A program made the position numbers and the translations under genes. A stretch of DNA of 64,000 nt. It comes from Neoaquamicrobium sediminum (GTDB taxonomy: Bacteria; Pseudomonadota; Alphaproteobacteria; Rhizobiales; Rhizobiaceae). The first letter of the stretch is position 1; the number at the start of each line of letters is the position of its first letter. Below the pieces are notes generated by a model. It did no database searches. It was not told the origin of the DNA and was given only the letters and a program-made list of their open reading frames with translations. The stretch covers positions 558,001 to 622,000 of the forward strand of contig NZ_JABETK010000002.1 in assembly GCF_013240295.1 (NCBI RefSeq), written 5' to 3'. Shown piece after piece: positions 51,134 to 64,000 of this stretch.

Positions 51134-51135
51134 GA
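51122..51135 (+). repeat. Direct repeat, left copy (tRNA-Gly 3' end)
   Basis: CTACCCGCTCCAGA, the last bases of tRNA-Gly plus two. The right copy is at 51712-51725. Such duplication of a tRNA end is how site-specific integration at tRNA genes leaves attL/attR; here no integrase gene remains. Confidence 0.75.
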
Positions 51136-51188
51136 CAAGCCACAAAGATTTGGTGAGAGCGAACGGCGGCGTGCGCCGTCCGCAATGC

Positions 51189-51425
51189 TCAGTCCCTGAC
51201 TTCCGTATCTGGGCGATCCTGGCCGGAAGCGAGTTCCTCGTGCCAGGTTCCGTCAGAGGTTTCATACTGAATGCCACGGGTTTCGCCGGCAACCCGCTGT
51301 TCGCCAGCAGCCCGTCGCGCTGCCGCCAGGGCAGCGTCGTGCGACGGAAAAGTCTCGGAGAACACGTCGCCGACCTTGTAGGCCCAGCCGCCGTCGTGCT
51401 CGACAACCCGATAGATGACCTTCAT
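51189..51425 (-). CDS. DUF2188-like small protein
   Basis: 78 aa: MKVIYRVVEHDGGWAYKVGD and FPSHDAALAAARRAAGEQ match the DUF2188 pattern (VxxxxGGWxVxxxG...SxxxxKxxAixxA). Function unknown. Its ATG overlaps the stop of the upstream 53-aa membrane protein gene (TGATG), so the two are coupled. Flanked by the 14-nt direct repeats. Confidence 0.75.
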   Translation of the reverse strand: MKVIYRVVEHDGGWAYKVGDVFSETFPSHDAALAAARRAAGEQRVAGETRGIQYETSDGTWHEELASGQDRPDTEVRD

Positions 51426-51586
51426 CAGAAGACTGCCAGATAGCGCAGCAGCGACACGACGCCGATGATGATCACGACAATCCGCGCGATCTGTTTTGCC
51501 CGACCGTCGATCGGCAACATACCGATCAGGTAAAGCACCAGCACAATAACGAGAAAAGTGATCAAAAGACTGATCAGTATGCTCAT
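51425..51586 (-). CDS. Small membrane protein of the Thivi_2564-like family
   Basis: 53 aa with two hydrophobic stretches (LISLLITFLVIVLVLYLIG, then IARIVVIIIGVVSLLRYL) around LPIDGRAKQ. The pattern resembles small Thivi_2564-like membrane proteins; function unknown. Begins at ATG 51586 and is coupled to the DUF2188-like gene. Both lie in the repeat-flanked segment. Confidence 0.65.
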   Translation of the reverse strand: MSILISLLITFLVIVLVLYLIGMLPIDGRAKQIARIVVIIIGVVSLLRYLAVF

Positions 51587-51711
51587 GGCAATAGCCCCTC
51601 AGTTGCAGTCAGCGGTTAACTCGCGGGGTCGTGCAAAGGTTCCATGAGCCAACTGCAACGAGCGTTGGCGCGACCGCGCTGAGACCTTCGGGGCGGGGCG
51701 GTTTTGGCTGA

Positions 51712-51725
51712 CTACCCGCTCCAGA
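51712..51725 (+). repeat. Direct repeat, right copy
   Basis: CTACCCGCTCCAGA, identical to 51122-51135. Only 14 nt are shared, so it is not a second tRNA but a tail copy. The flanked segment is 576 nt. Confidence 0.75.
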
Positions 51726-51727
51726 TA

Positions 51728-52729
51728 TCAGAGCGCGGCGCTGACCCCATTCTGGCGTGGCGGGGCCGATGAGCGGGCTTTGCCGGGCGGCTGGCCCATC
51801 ATTCGCTTGTAGGCCCTGCTGAACGCCGCCTGCGAGCCGTAGCCGAGCCGGCGGGCGACCGCGTCGATCGGCATCCGGTCCCGTCCGAGCCATTGCGCGG
51901 CGAGCCGCATCCGCAGTGCAGCCAGATAGCGTTGCGGAGTCGTCCCCGTCACCGTCGTAAACCGTTCGGCGAAGACCGAGCGCGAGCTCCCCATCTCGGC
52001 CGCCATCTCTGCGATGGTCCAGTCACGGCACGGTTCGCGATGAAGGGCGGCGATGACGCGGCCGAGGCGCGGGTCGCGCAGCGCCTCGATCCAACCGGAG
52101 GCCTCGCCGCAGCCGCATTCGACCCAGCCGCGCACGATGGTTGCCGCGACCACGTCGGCCAGCCGCGCCAGAATGCCGGCAGTGCCGGCACGCTCCGCAG
52201 CCATCTCGCGTTCCATGGCCTCCAGCAGCGGCACGATCTCCGGCTGGCGGCCCATCAGGCTGCCGACCGACATCACCTTCGGCATCAGCCCGACCAGCGG
52301 GTGCAGTGTGTCGAGCTCGAACTCCATGCGGCCCGTGAAGACCAGCACGTCCTTCGTCCGGCAGCTTCCTTCTTCCAGCGCCGTCACCGCGCAGACGTTG
52401 GAGCAGAGGGGCATTCTGTCGAAGCTTTCGACCGGCCTTGGCCGCACGCCCGGCGCGGAGACAAGCGCATGCGCGTCACCCCGCGGCAGAAGCACGGCAT
52501 CGCCGCACCCCAGTGTGAAGGTTTCGCCGGTACCCGATTCGAGCAAGAGGTTGCCGGCGGCTACGAAATGGAAACGCGCGTCTTCCGTTGCCTCGAAACT
52601 CACGCCGCAGGGCGGCGATAGCCGCAGCTTGCCGTAGCTCGCGCCGCGCAGGCGCATGCCCATCAGAAGTTCGCTGACGACGTCTCCGCCCGGCAGATTT
52701 TCTTGCATCTCGGTGTTTCGATCAAACAT
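51728..52729 (-). CDS. AraC-family transcriptional regulator
   Basis: 333 aa. N-terminal cupin-type sensor (LLESGTGETFTLGCGDAVLLPRG) and C-terminal AraC helix-turn-helix pair (WTIAEMAAEMGSSRSVFAERF and DAVARRLGYGSQAAFSRAYKR). Divergent from the MFS transporter gene, so it probably controls it. Start near 52729; ATG 52708 (MQENLPGG) is an alternative. It begins just beyond the right direct repeat. Confidence 0.92.
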   Translation of the reverse strand: MFDRNTEMQENLPGGDVVSELLMGMRLRGASYGKLRLSPPCGVSFEATEDARFHFVAAGNLLLESGTGETFTLGCGDAVLLPRGDAHALVSAPGVRPRPVESFDRMPLCSNVCAVTALEEGSCRTKDVLVFTGRMEFELDTLHPLVGLMPKVMSVGSLMGRQPEIVPLLEAMEREMAAERAGTAGILARLADVVAATIVRGWVECGCGEASGWIEALRDPRLGRVIAALHREPCRDWTIAEMAAEMGSSRSVFAERFTTVTGTTPQRYLAALRMRLAAQWLGRDRMPIDAVARRLGYGSQAAFSRAYKRMMGQPPGKARSSAPPRQNGVSAAL

Positions 52730-52807
52730 TCAGGAGAATATGGCATGGATCATCCGGCCGTTCCACCCATCTGCAGGGAACTTTCTTTTCAAGCGAGAGG
52801 TCTGCAG

Positions 52808-54010
52808 ATGCAAGAGTCGACTGTTTTAGGTGAATCGGGAGAGGGCGAGGGCAAGCCGGCCTGGCTGGCGGTGGTGTCCATGAGCCTCGGCGTGTTCGGG
52901 CTGGTGGGCGCCGAGTTTCTGCCCGCCAGCCTGCTGACGCCGATGGCCGCCGAACTGGGCGTGACGGAGGGCATGGCGGGGCAAGCCGTTACCATCACGG
53001 CCGCCGTTGCGCTGGTAACCAGCCTCTGCATAACCACGGTGGTGCGCAGCTTCGACAGGCGCAGGGTCTTGCTCGCCTTTTCGTTCCTGCTGATCCTCTC
53101 CAACCTGCTTGTCGCGGCCGCGCCGAACCTGCCGCTGCTGCTTGCCGGTCGCATCCTGCTGGGCGTCGCGCTCGGCGGGTTCTGGACGCTGTCGGCGGCA
53201 ACCATGATGCGGCTGGTGCCCGAGCGCTACGTCGCGAGAGCCCTCTCGATCATGTTCTCCGGCGTTTCGGCGGCGACGATCTTCGCCGCCCCCGTCGGCA
53301 GCTATGTCGGCGACCTCGCCGGCTGGCGTGCGGTCTTCGTCGGCGCTGCCGGATTGGGTGTGCTGGCGCTCGCGATACAGTTCGCCGCGCTGCCGTCGCT
53401 GCCGCCGCGCGGCGCGACCCGCTTCGGCACGATGCTTGAGGTTCTGTCGCGGCGCAGGGTGGGGCTCGCCATGGCGGCGATCCTGATGGTCTTCACCGGC
53501 CATTTCGCCTTCTTCACCTATATCCGGCCGTTCCTCGAAACGGTTACCGGCGTCGGGGTGACGGGCGTCTCGACGGTTCTGCTCGGCTTCGGCATCGCAA
53601 ACTTTCTTGGCAACTATCTCGGCGCCTTCCTGCTGGAGCGCTCGATGCGCCTGACGCTCGTCATCATGCCGCTGACCATGGGCACGCTCGCCGTGGCGCT
53701 GGCGGTCGTTGGCGGCAATCTCGCTGCCGACGCTGCGATGGTCGCGCTCTGGGGGCTTGCCTTCGGCGCGGTGCCCGTGGCGTGGTCGACCTGGATCACG
53801 CGCGCCGTGCCGGACGAGGCCGAAAGCGCCGGCGGGCTTTTTGTCGCCGCGATCAACTTCGCGATTGCGACTGGTGCGGCGGCCGGAGGACTGATCTTCG
53901 ACGTCAGCGGAGTCGGCACGGTCTTCCTGCTCAGCGGTGCGGTGCTGGTCGTGGCCGCGATGACGATATTGACGGGTGTCGAAACGCGTCCGGCGGCCAA
54001 AGCTGCCTGA
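52808..54010 (+). CDS. MFS transporter, DHA1/AraJ-like
   Basis: About 400 aa, 12 TM segments, with the MFS loop RSFDRRRVLLAFSFLLI and GRILLGVALGGFWTLSAATMMRL. Likely an efflux permease. ATG 52808 has GAGAGG 7 nt upstream; ATG 52745 has AGGAGA 8 nt upstream and adds 21 residues, so the start is open. Divergent from the AraC gene. Confidence 0.9.
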   Translation: MQESTVLGESGEGEGKPAWLAVVSMSLGVFGLVGAEFLPASLLTPMAAELGVTEGMAGQAVTITAAVALVTSLCITTVVRSFDRRRVLLAFSFLLILSNLLVAAAPNLPLLLAGRILLGVALGGFWTLSAATMMRLVPERYVARALSIMFSGVSAATIFAAPVGSYVGDLAGWRAVFVGAAGLGVLALAIQFAALPSLPPRGATRFGTMLEVLSRRRVGLAMAAILMVFTGHFAFFTYIRPFLETVTGVGVTGVSTVLLGFGIANFLGNYLGAFLLERSMRLTLVIMPLTMGTLAVALAVVGGNLAADAAMVALWGLAFGAVPVAWSTWITRAVPDEAESAGGLFVAAINFAIATGAAAGGLIFDVSGVGTVFLLSGAVLVVAAMTILTGVETRPAAKAA

Positions 54011-54161
54011 CCGCATCGGTGGATTGAGCGCGACACCGGTGCCGCCCATGCGGTGGTACCGGTACACCGCTTCAGACAAAAGACTTGTGTTTTGCGGCGT
54101 CAGTCGCTAATCGCCCGCCATCCGAAACTGACACGCATCCACGCGCCAAAGGGAAGTTACA

Positions 54162-55337
<1,176 letters not shown>

Positions 55338-55360
55338 GGCTCTCTGGAGCCGAAGGGGAA

Positions 55361-55383
55361 GGGCGGCTTCGGCCGCCCTTTTT
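55361..55383 (+). terminator. Rho-independent terminator of tuf
   Basis: GGGCGGC-TTCG-GCCGCCC then TTTTT: a 7-bp GC stem, UUCG tetraloop and U tail, 23 nt after the tuf stop. Confidence 0.93.
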
Positions 55384-55480
55384 CGTTGTGCCGGCGTTGC
55401 GTGATTCCGGGCGACCGGTCTTGGTCGCGGCGTGAAGTGATATTGATCGCCTATGGCCTGTCGAAGCCGTGCGAAATCTC

Positions 55481-55509
55481 TTTACAGGCGTCGCCGAAGC
55501 CCTTAGGAA
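55481..55509 (+). promoter_or_regulatory. Possible promoter of tRNA-Trp
   Basis: TTTACA (55481-55486), 17-nt spacer, TAGGAA (55504-55509), 32 nt before tRNA-Trp. Weak -10; position supports it. Confidence 0.35.
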
Positions 55510-55541
55510 GCGCCTGCCCGGCATGCACAGCATCCGGATTT

Positions 55542-55617
<76 letters not shown>

Positions 55618-55875
55618 GCGCCCGACGGGCCTTTCCGGCATCAGGCAGAAACATCCCACTTGCAAGCGCGGGCAATCGGTTCTATATCGAGCCGACAGAC
55701 GCGAGGCGCGTGGAGCTGGGATTCGGCTCAACGCGCCTGAATTGCATGGCCGAAGATATGTCTTGAAGCTTGGTGATTCGTGCGTGGCTGCGGGCGGGCA
55801 ACCCCGGTTGCCTCGTTCCGGCGAGGTCAGATTTCATGCCCCGGATGACAAGGGGCAACGATAAAAGAGCGGCAG

Positions 55876-56079
55876 ATGGCGTCCAAGACCACCAATCCCT
55901 TTGTGTTTCTGCAGCAGGTGCGCACCGAGACCGCCAAGGTCACGTGGCCCTCGCGGCGGGAGACGATGATCTCCACGGTCATGGTTATGGGATTTGCGTG
56001 TCTGGCTGCGATCTTTTTCTTTGCCTCCGATCAGATCATCGCCTTTGCGGTTGAGCTGATCCTGGGCATTGGGCGCTAA
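55876..56079 (+). CDS. secE: Preprotein translocase subunit SecE
   Basis: 67 aa single-TM SecE of the SecYEG channel: NPFVFLQQVRTETAKVTWPSRRET, then the TM MVMGFACLAAIFFFASDQII. Starts 258 nt after tRNA-Trp, in a gap with no other gene seen, and 27 nt before nusG. Confidence 0.97.
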   Translation: MASKTTNPFVFLQQVRTETAKVTWPSRRETMISTVMVMGFACLAAIFFFASDQIIAFAVELILGIGR

Positions 56080-56106
56080 CACCGGCGACTACGGAGAGTT
56101 CAGAAC

Positions 56107-56647
56107 ATGGCAGCGCGGTGGTACATCGTCCACGCTTATTCGAATTTCGAGAAGAAGGTCGCCGAGGATATCGAGAACAAGGCCAAGCAGAAGGGCCTGA
56201 GCGACCAGATCGAGCAGATCGTGGTGCCGACCGAAAAGGTGGTCGAGGTTCGCCGCGGCAAGAAGGTCGATGCCGAGCGCAAGTTCTTTCCCGGCTACGT
56301 GCTGATGAAGGCGAACCTGACCGATCAGGTTATCAGCCTTGTCAAGAACACCCCGCGCGTCACCGGTTTCCTGGGGGAGGATCCGCGCACGGCCAAGCCG
56401 GTGCCGATCTCCGAAAAGGAAGCTGAGCACATCCTGCACCAGGTGCAGGAGGGTGTGGAGCGGCCGAAGCCGTCGGTCACCTTCGAGATCGGCGAGATCG
56501 GTGCGTGTCGCCGACGGTCCGTTCGCCTCGTTCAATGGCTTCGTTCAAGAAGTCGACGAGGAGCGTTCGCGGCTCAAGGTCGAGGTGTCGATCTTTGGGC
56601 GTGCCGTGCCGGTCGATCTGGAATTCGGTCAGGTCGAAAAGGGCTGA
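56107..56647 (+). CDS. nusG: Transcription elongation/termination factor NusG (frameshift)
   Basis: Binds RNA polymerase and links it to Rho and ribosomes. NGN domain ([39 protein letters not shown]) and C-terminal KOW domain ([19 protein letters not shown]) are intact but in different frames. An extra G at 56500-56501 separates FEIGE from VRVADG. Corrected length 179 aa, normal. Essential, so an error is likely. Confidence 0.95.
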
Positions 56648-56811
56648 CCGGAAAACCCCGTCCGGCCATATGCCGGTGGGGGCGCGGGGCGATTTCGATC
56701 GCCCCCGCGGAACTGGTGGAAGGAGGAGGTGGCTTTAGCCGGCCGCAACGTCTCCGCACCACCGACTGCAACCGCCGGAGGTTTCCGGCATGATGAAAAG
56801 GCAGACGAGCA

Positions 56812-57240
56812 ATGGCTAAGAAGATTGCAGGCCAGCTCAAGCTTCAGGTTCCCGCGGGCTCGGCGACGCCGTCGCCCCCGATCGGTCCTGCGCTTGGTCA
56901 GCGTGGCATCAACATCATGGAATTCTGCAAGGCGTTCAACGCGGCCTCGCAGGAGATGGAGAAGGGCTCACCCATCCCCGTCGTCATCACCTATTATCAG
57001 GACAAGTCGTTCACCTTCGCGATGAAGACGCCCCCGGTGACGTACTTCCTCAAGAAGGCGGCCAACCTGAAGTCGGGCTCCAAGGAGCCGGGCAAGGTGA
57101 CGGCCGGCACGATCGCTCGCGACAAGGTACGCGAGATCGCCGAAGCGAAGATGAAGGACCTGAACGCGAACGACGTGGACGCCGCCATGCGCATGGTTGA
57201 AGGCTCCGCCCGTTCGATGGGCCTGGAAGTGGTGGGCTGA
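56812..57240 (+). CDS. rplK: 50S ribosomal protein L11
   Basis: 142 aa: [23 protein letters not shown] and C-terminal rRNA-binding part [17 protein letters not shown]. Follows nusG by 164 nt; rplA starts 4 nt downstream. Confidence 0.98.
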   Translation: MAKKIAGQLKLQVPAGSATPSPPIGPALGQRGINIMEFCKAFNAASQEMEKGSPIPVVITYYQDKSFTFAMKTPPVTYFLKKAANLKSGSKEPGKVTAGTIARDKVREIAEAKMKDLNANDVDAAMRMVEGSARSMGLEVVG

Positions 57241-57244
57241 ACCA

Positions 57245-57943
57245 ATGGCTAAGATTGCAAAGCGCATTGCCAAGGCGCGTGAAGGCATCGACCCCAACAA
57301 GCAGTACGAGTTGGCCGAGGCCATCAAGATGCTGAAGGATCGCGCCACGGCTAAGTTCGACGAGACCATCGAAGTCGCGATGAACCTCGGCGTCGATCCG
57401 CGTCACGCCGACCAGATGGTTCGTGGCGTCGTCAACCTGCCGAACGGCACCGGCCGTACGGTGCGCGTCGCCGTGTTCGCCCGTGGCGACAAGGCTGACG
57501 AGGCGAAAGCCGCCGGCGCCGACATCGTTGGCGCGGAAGAGCTGGTCGAGACCGTGCAGAAGGGCGAGATCAACTTCGACCGCTGCATCGCGACCCCCGA
57601 CATGATGCCGCTCGTCGGCCGTCTGGGTAAGGTGCTCGGCCCGCGCGGCATGATGCCGAACCCGAAGGTTGGCACCGTCACCGCCGACGTTGCTGCGGCC
57701 GTGAAGGCCTCCAAGGGCGGCGCCGTCGAGTTCCGCGTCGAGAAGGCTGGCATCGTGCACGCCGGCGTCGGCAAGGTCTCCTTCGACGCCAAGGCGCTCG
57801 AAGAAAACGTCAAGGCGTTTGCCGACGCGGTCATCAAGGCCAAGCCGACCGGCGCCAAGGGCAACTACGTCAAGAAGGTGGCGATCACCTCGACGATGGG
57901 CCCGGGCCTCAAGCTGGACCCTGCGACCGTCACGGTCGCCTGA
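57245..57943 (+). CDS. rplA: 50S ribosomal protein L1
   Basis: 232 aa: [33 protein letters not shown] and [20 protein letters not shown]1 often represses its own operon by binding mRNA near rplK; I have not identified that site here. rplK-rplA are co-transcribed. Confidence 0.98.
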   Translation: MAKIAKRIAKAREGIDPNKQYELAEAIKMLKDRATAKFDETIEVAMNLGVDPRHADQMVRGVVNLPNGTGRTVRVAVFARGDKADEAKAAGADIVGAEELVETVQKGEINFDRCIATPDMMPLVGRLGKVLGPRGMMPNPKVGTVTADVAAAVKASKGGAVEFRVEKAGIVHAGVGKVSFDAKALEENVKAFADAVIKAKPTGAKGNYVKKVAITSTMGPGLKLDPATVTVA

Positions 57944-58314
57944 GTTGGCTGAGCGGTGACCTTCGAGTCGCCGCATTGAAGAATTCCGGACCCCGCTTGC
58001 GGGGTTCGGGTGCCGGAAGCGGGAAACCGTTTCCGGTTATCCTGTCCGAGATTGCAGGCGGTTGGGTTCGTCTCGACCTTAATTCGAATGAGCCTGCATG
58101 AGACGGGTAAGAGCGGACAAAGGGACTTGCGTTCCGATGAAAGTTCTAACCGTGTTGGCCTTTTGTCTGCGCGCCCGAGGGTATCCGAAGGCGTGGCGAA
58201 GGGGGACAGGATCCTCGAGCGTCGCTCGGGCGGTCCCTGCAAAGGAAGCGCTCCGCGCGGCAAAAGGCAACCGATGACCGTCCGGAAACGGCGGTTGTCA
58301 ACTGGAGATAGGCA
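57944..58314 (+). promoter_or_regulatory. rplJ leader (L10/L12 autoregulation region)
   Basis: 371 nt without a gene between rplA and rplJ. It holds a 6-bp hairpin CCCCGC-TT-GCGGGG (57991-58004) and several GC-rich helices down to the rplJ start. In most bacteria this leader binds L10(L12)4 to repress translation; that role is assumed from position. A promoter for rplJL may also lie inside. Confidence 0.55.
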
Positions 58315-58833
58315 GTGGATAGAGCGGAAAAGCGCGAATTCGTCACGGGCCTGAACGGGGTGTTCTCGAACACCGGTTCTGTCGTCGTGGCGCACTATGC
58401 CGGCCTCACCGTCGCGAACATGAACGAGCTCCGCTCGAAAATGCGCGCTGCGGGCGGGACCGTCAAAGTCGCGAAGAACCGCCTCGCCATCATCGCTCTT
58501 CAGGGCACGGAATCCGAAGGCATGAAGGATCTGTTCAAAGGACAGACCCTGATCGCCTACGCGGATGATCCGGTCGCGGCTCCCAAGGTCGCAGCCGATT
58601 TCGCCAAGGCGAATGACAAGCTTGTCATTCTCGGTGGCGCGATGGGCTCGACTGCACTCGACGCCGACGGTGTGAAGGCTCTCGCCACCATGCCGTCGCT
58701 GGACGAGCTCAGGGCCAAGATCGTCGGCATGATTCAGACGCCGGCAACCAGGATCGCCGCGGTCGTCAATGCACCGGCGGGCAATCTCGCCCGCGTGTTT
58801 GGCGCCTATGCCCGGAAGGACGAGGCGGCGTGA
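58315..58833 (+). CDS. rplJ: 50S ribosomal protein L10
   Basis: 172 aa, GTG start (GTGGATAGAGCGG) with GGAG 7 nt upstream. [31 protein letters not shown] and the L12-binding C-terminal helix ([15 protein letters not shown]) are typical. Base of the ribosomal stalk. Confidence 0.97.
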   Translation: MDRAEKREFVTGLNGVFSNTGSVVVAHYAGLTVANMNELRSKMRAAGGTVKVAKNRLAIIALQGTESEGMKDLFKGQTLIAYADDPVAAPKVAADFAKANDKLVILGGAMGSTALDADGVKALATMPSLDELRAKIVGMIQTPATRIAAVVNAPAGNLARVFGAYARKDEAA

Positions 58834-58889
58834 GGCCGTTCCTCAACAACCATCACAACACGTGTTTGAACTTTAAAGGAAACTGAAAA

Positions 58890-59273
<384 letters not shown>

Positions 59274-59287
59274 GACCGTTTGCGGTT

Positions 59288-59317
59288 CGGCAGGCGGGGC
59301 GATAGTCCCGCCTGCCG
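59288..59317 (+). terminator. Hairpin between rplL and rpoB (first)
   Basis: Perfect 11-bp inverted repeat CGGCAGGCGGG / CCCGCCTGCCG around an 8-nt loop, 14 nt after the rplL stop. No U tail. In E. coli this gap has an attenuator and an RNase III site; the same use here is inferred. Confidence 0.55.
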
Positions 59318-59375
59318 GTCCCTCACGGGGCGCATACGAAAACCTCTTTCCTGTGGGCCGGCGGCGGCCTTCAGG

Positions 59376-59397
59376 AAACGGGTTTTTACCCGTTTTT
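59376..59397 (+). terminator. Attenuator-like terminator before rpoB
   Basis: AAACGGGT-TTTT-ACCCGTTT with a T run ending at 59397: an 8-bp stem with U tail, a typical intrinsic terminator 78 nt before the rpoB start. It should let only part of the rplL transcripts go on to rpoBC. Confidence 0.7.
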
Positions 59398-59475
59398 GAT
59401 GGACCGCTTATCGGTGGCGGTCGGTAAGTTTGGCGCTAAGCCAACACGAAGCCAAGAAGGCAGCAAGGAGCGACG

Positions 59476-64000
<4,525 letters not shown>

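Noticed and set aside
54011..54161. GGTACC palindrome region before tuf as an operator
   Set aside because: The dyad GTACCGGTAC is short and its flanks do not match any known pattern; only position speaks for it.

Overview
The window is high-GC chromosomal DNA from an alphaproteobacterium of the order Rhizobiales, most likely the Mesorhizobium/Phyllobacteriaceae side. The evidence is the gene order (amiC-mrcA-prfB; map-radC; a suf operon led by a NifS/IscS-like desulfurase; tuf-tRNA-Trp-secE-nusG-rplKAJL-rpoBC), a rhizobial cellulose operon with bcsN and a TPR protein in place of bcsC, an Irr-type iron box, and intergenic palindromes typical of rhizobia. The genus is an inference.

Layout. 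1-12 kb: cell-wall genes (AmiC amidase, PBP1A, M23 peptidase), RF2 with its programmed frameshift, a Bcp peroxiredoxin, a tiny membrane peptide, a large AsmA-like envelope protein and TyrRS. 12-21 kb: anmK, radC, map, an FAH-family hydratase, an aldehyde dehydrogenase, two small unknown genes, tRNA-Glu, an M15-type lipoprotein and an alpha/beta hydrolase. 21.4-29.7 kb: Fe-S cluster assembly (desulfurase, sufB, a small ABM-like gene, sufC, sufD, a palindromic repeat, sufS, sufT, a DUF4375 gene, sufA) behind a promoter overlapped by an iron control element. 29.7-35.2 kb: an Lrp/EamA divergent pair, GFA and TfoX-like proteins, a DEAD-box helicase, NAD kinase and tRNA-Thr. 35.2-38.3 kb: a secreted subtilase. 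38.5-47.4 kb: cellulose synthesis on the minus strand (bcsN, bcsA, bcsB, bcsZ, bcsK). 47.6-54 kb: GST, small membrane proteins, a hydroxypyruvate isomerase, RlmB, tRNA-Tyr and tRNA-Gly with a small flanked cassette, and an AraC/MFS pair. 54-64 kb: tuf, tRNA-Trp, secE, nusG, the L11/L1/L10/L12 genes, rpoB and the start of rpoC.

About eighteen single-base frameshifts interrupt otherwise well-conserved genes, including essential ones (rpoB twice, nusG, tyrS). Many lie in short homopolymers, and in every gene the corrected length is a whole number of codons. I read them as consensus errors in the sequence, not as pseudogenes, and list each as one CDS. The RF2 frameshift is different: it has the full recoding signal and is real.

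Most of the window is housekeeping. The places least explained by known families are: the two palindromic operators and tiny membrane ORFs at 48.3-48.75 kb; the cassette between duplicated tRNA-Gly ends at 51.1-51.7 kb; the ABM-like protein translationally coupled to sufB; and the palindromic repeat inside the suf operon.
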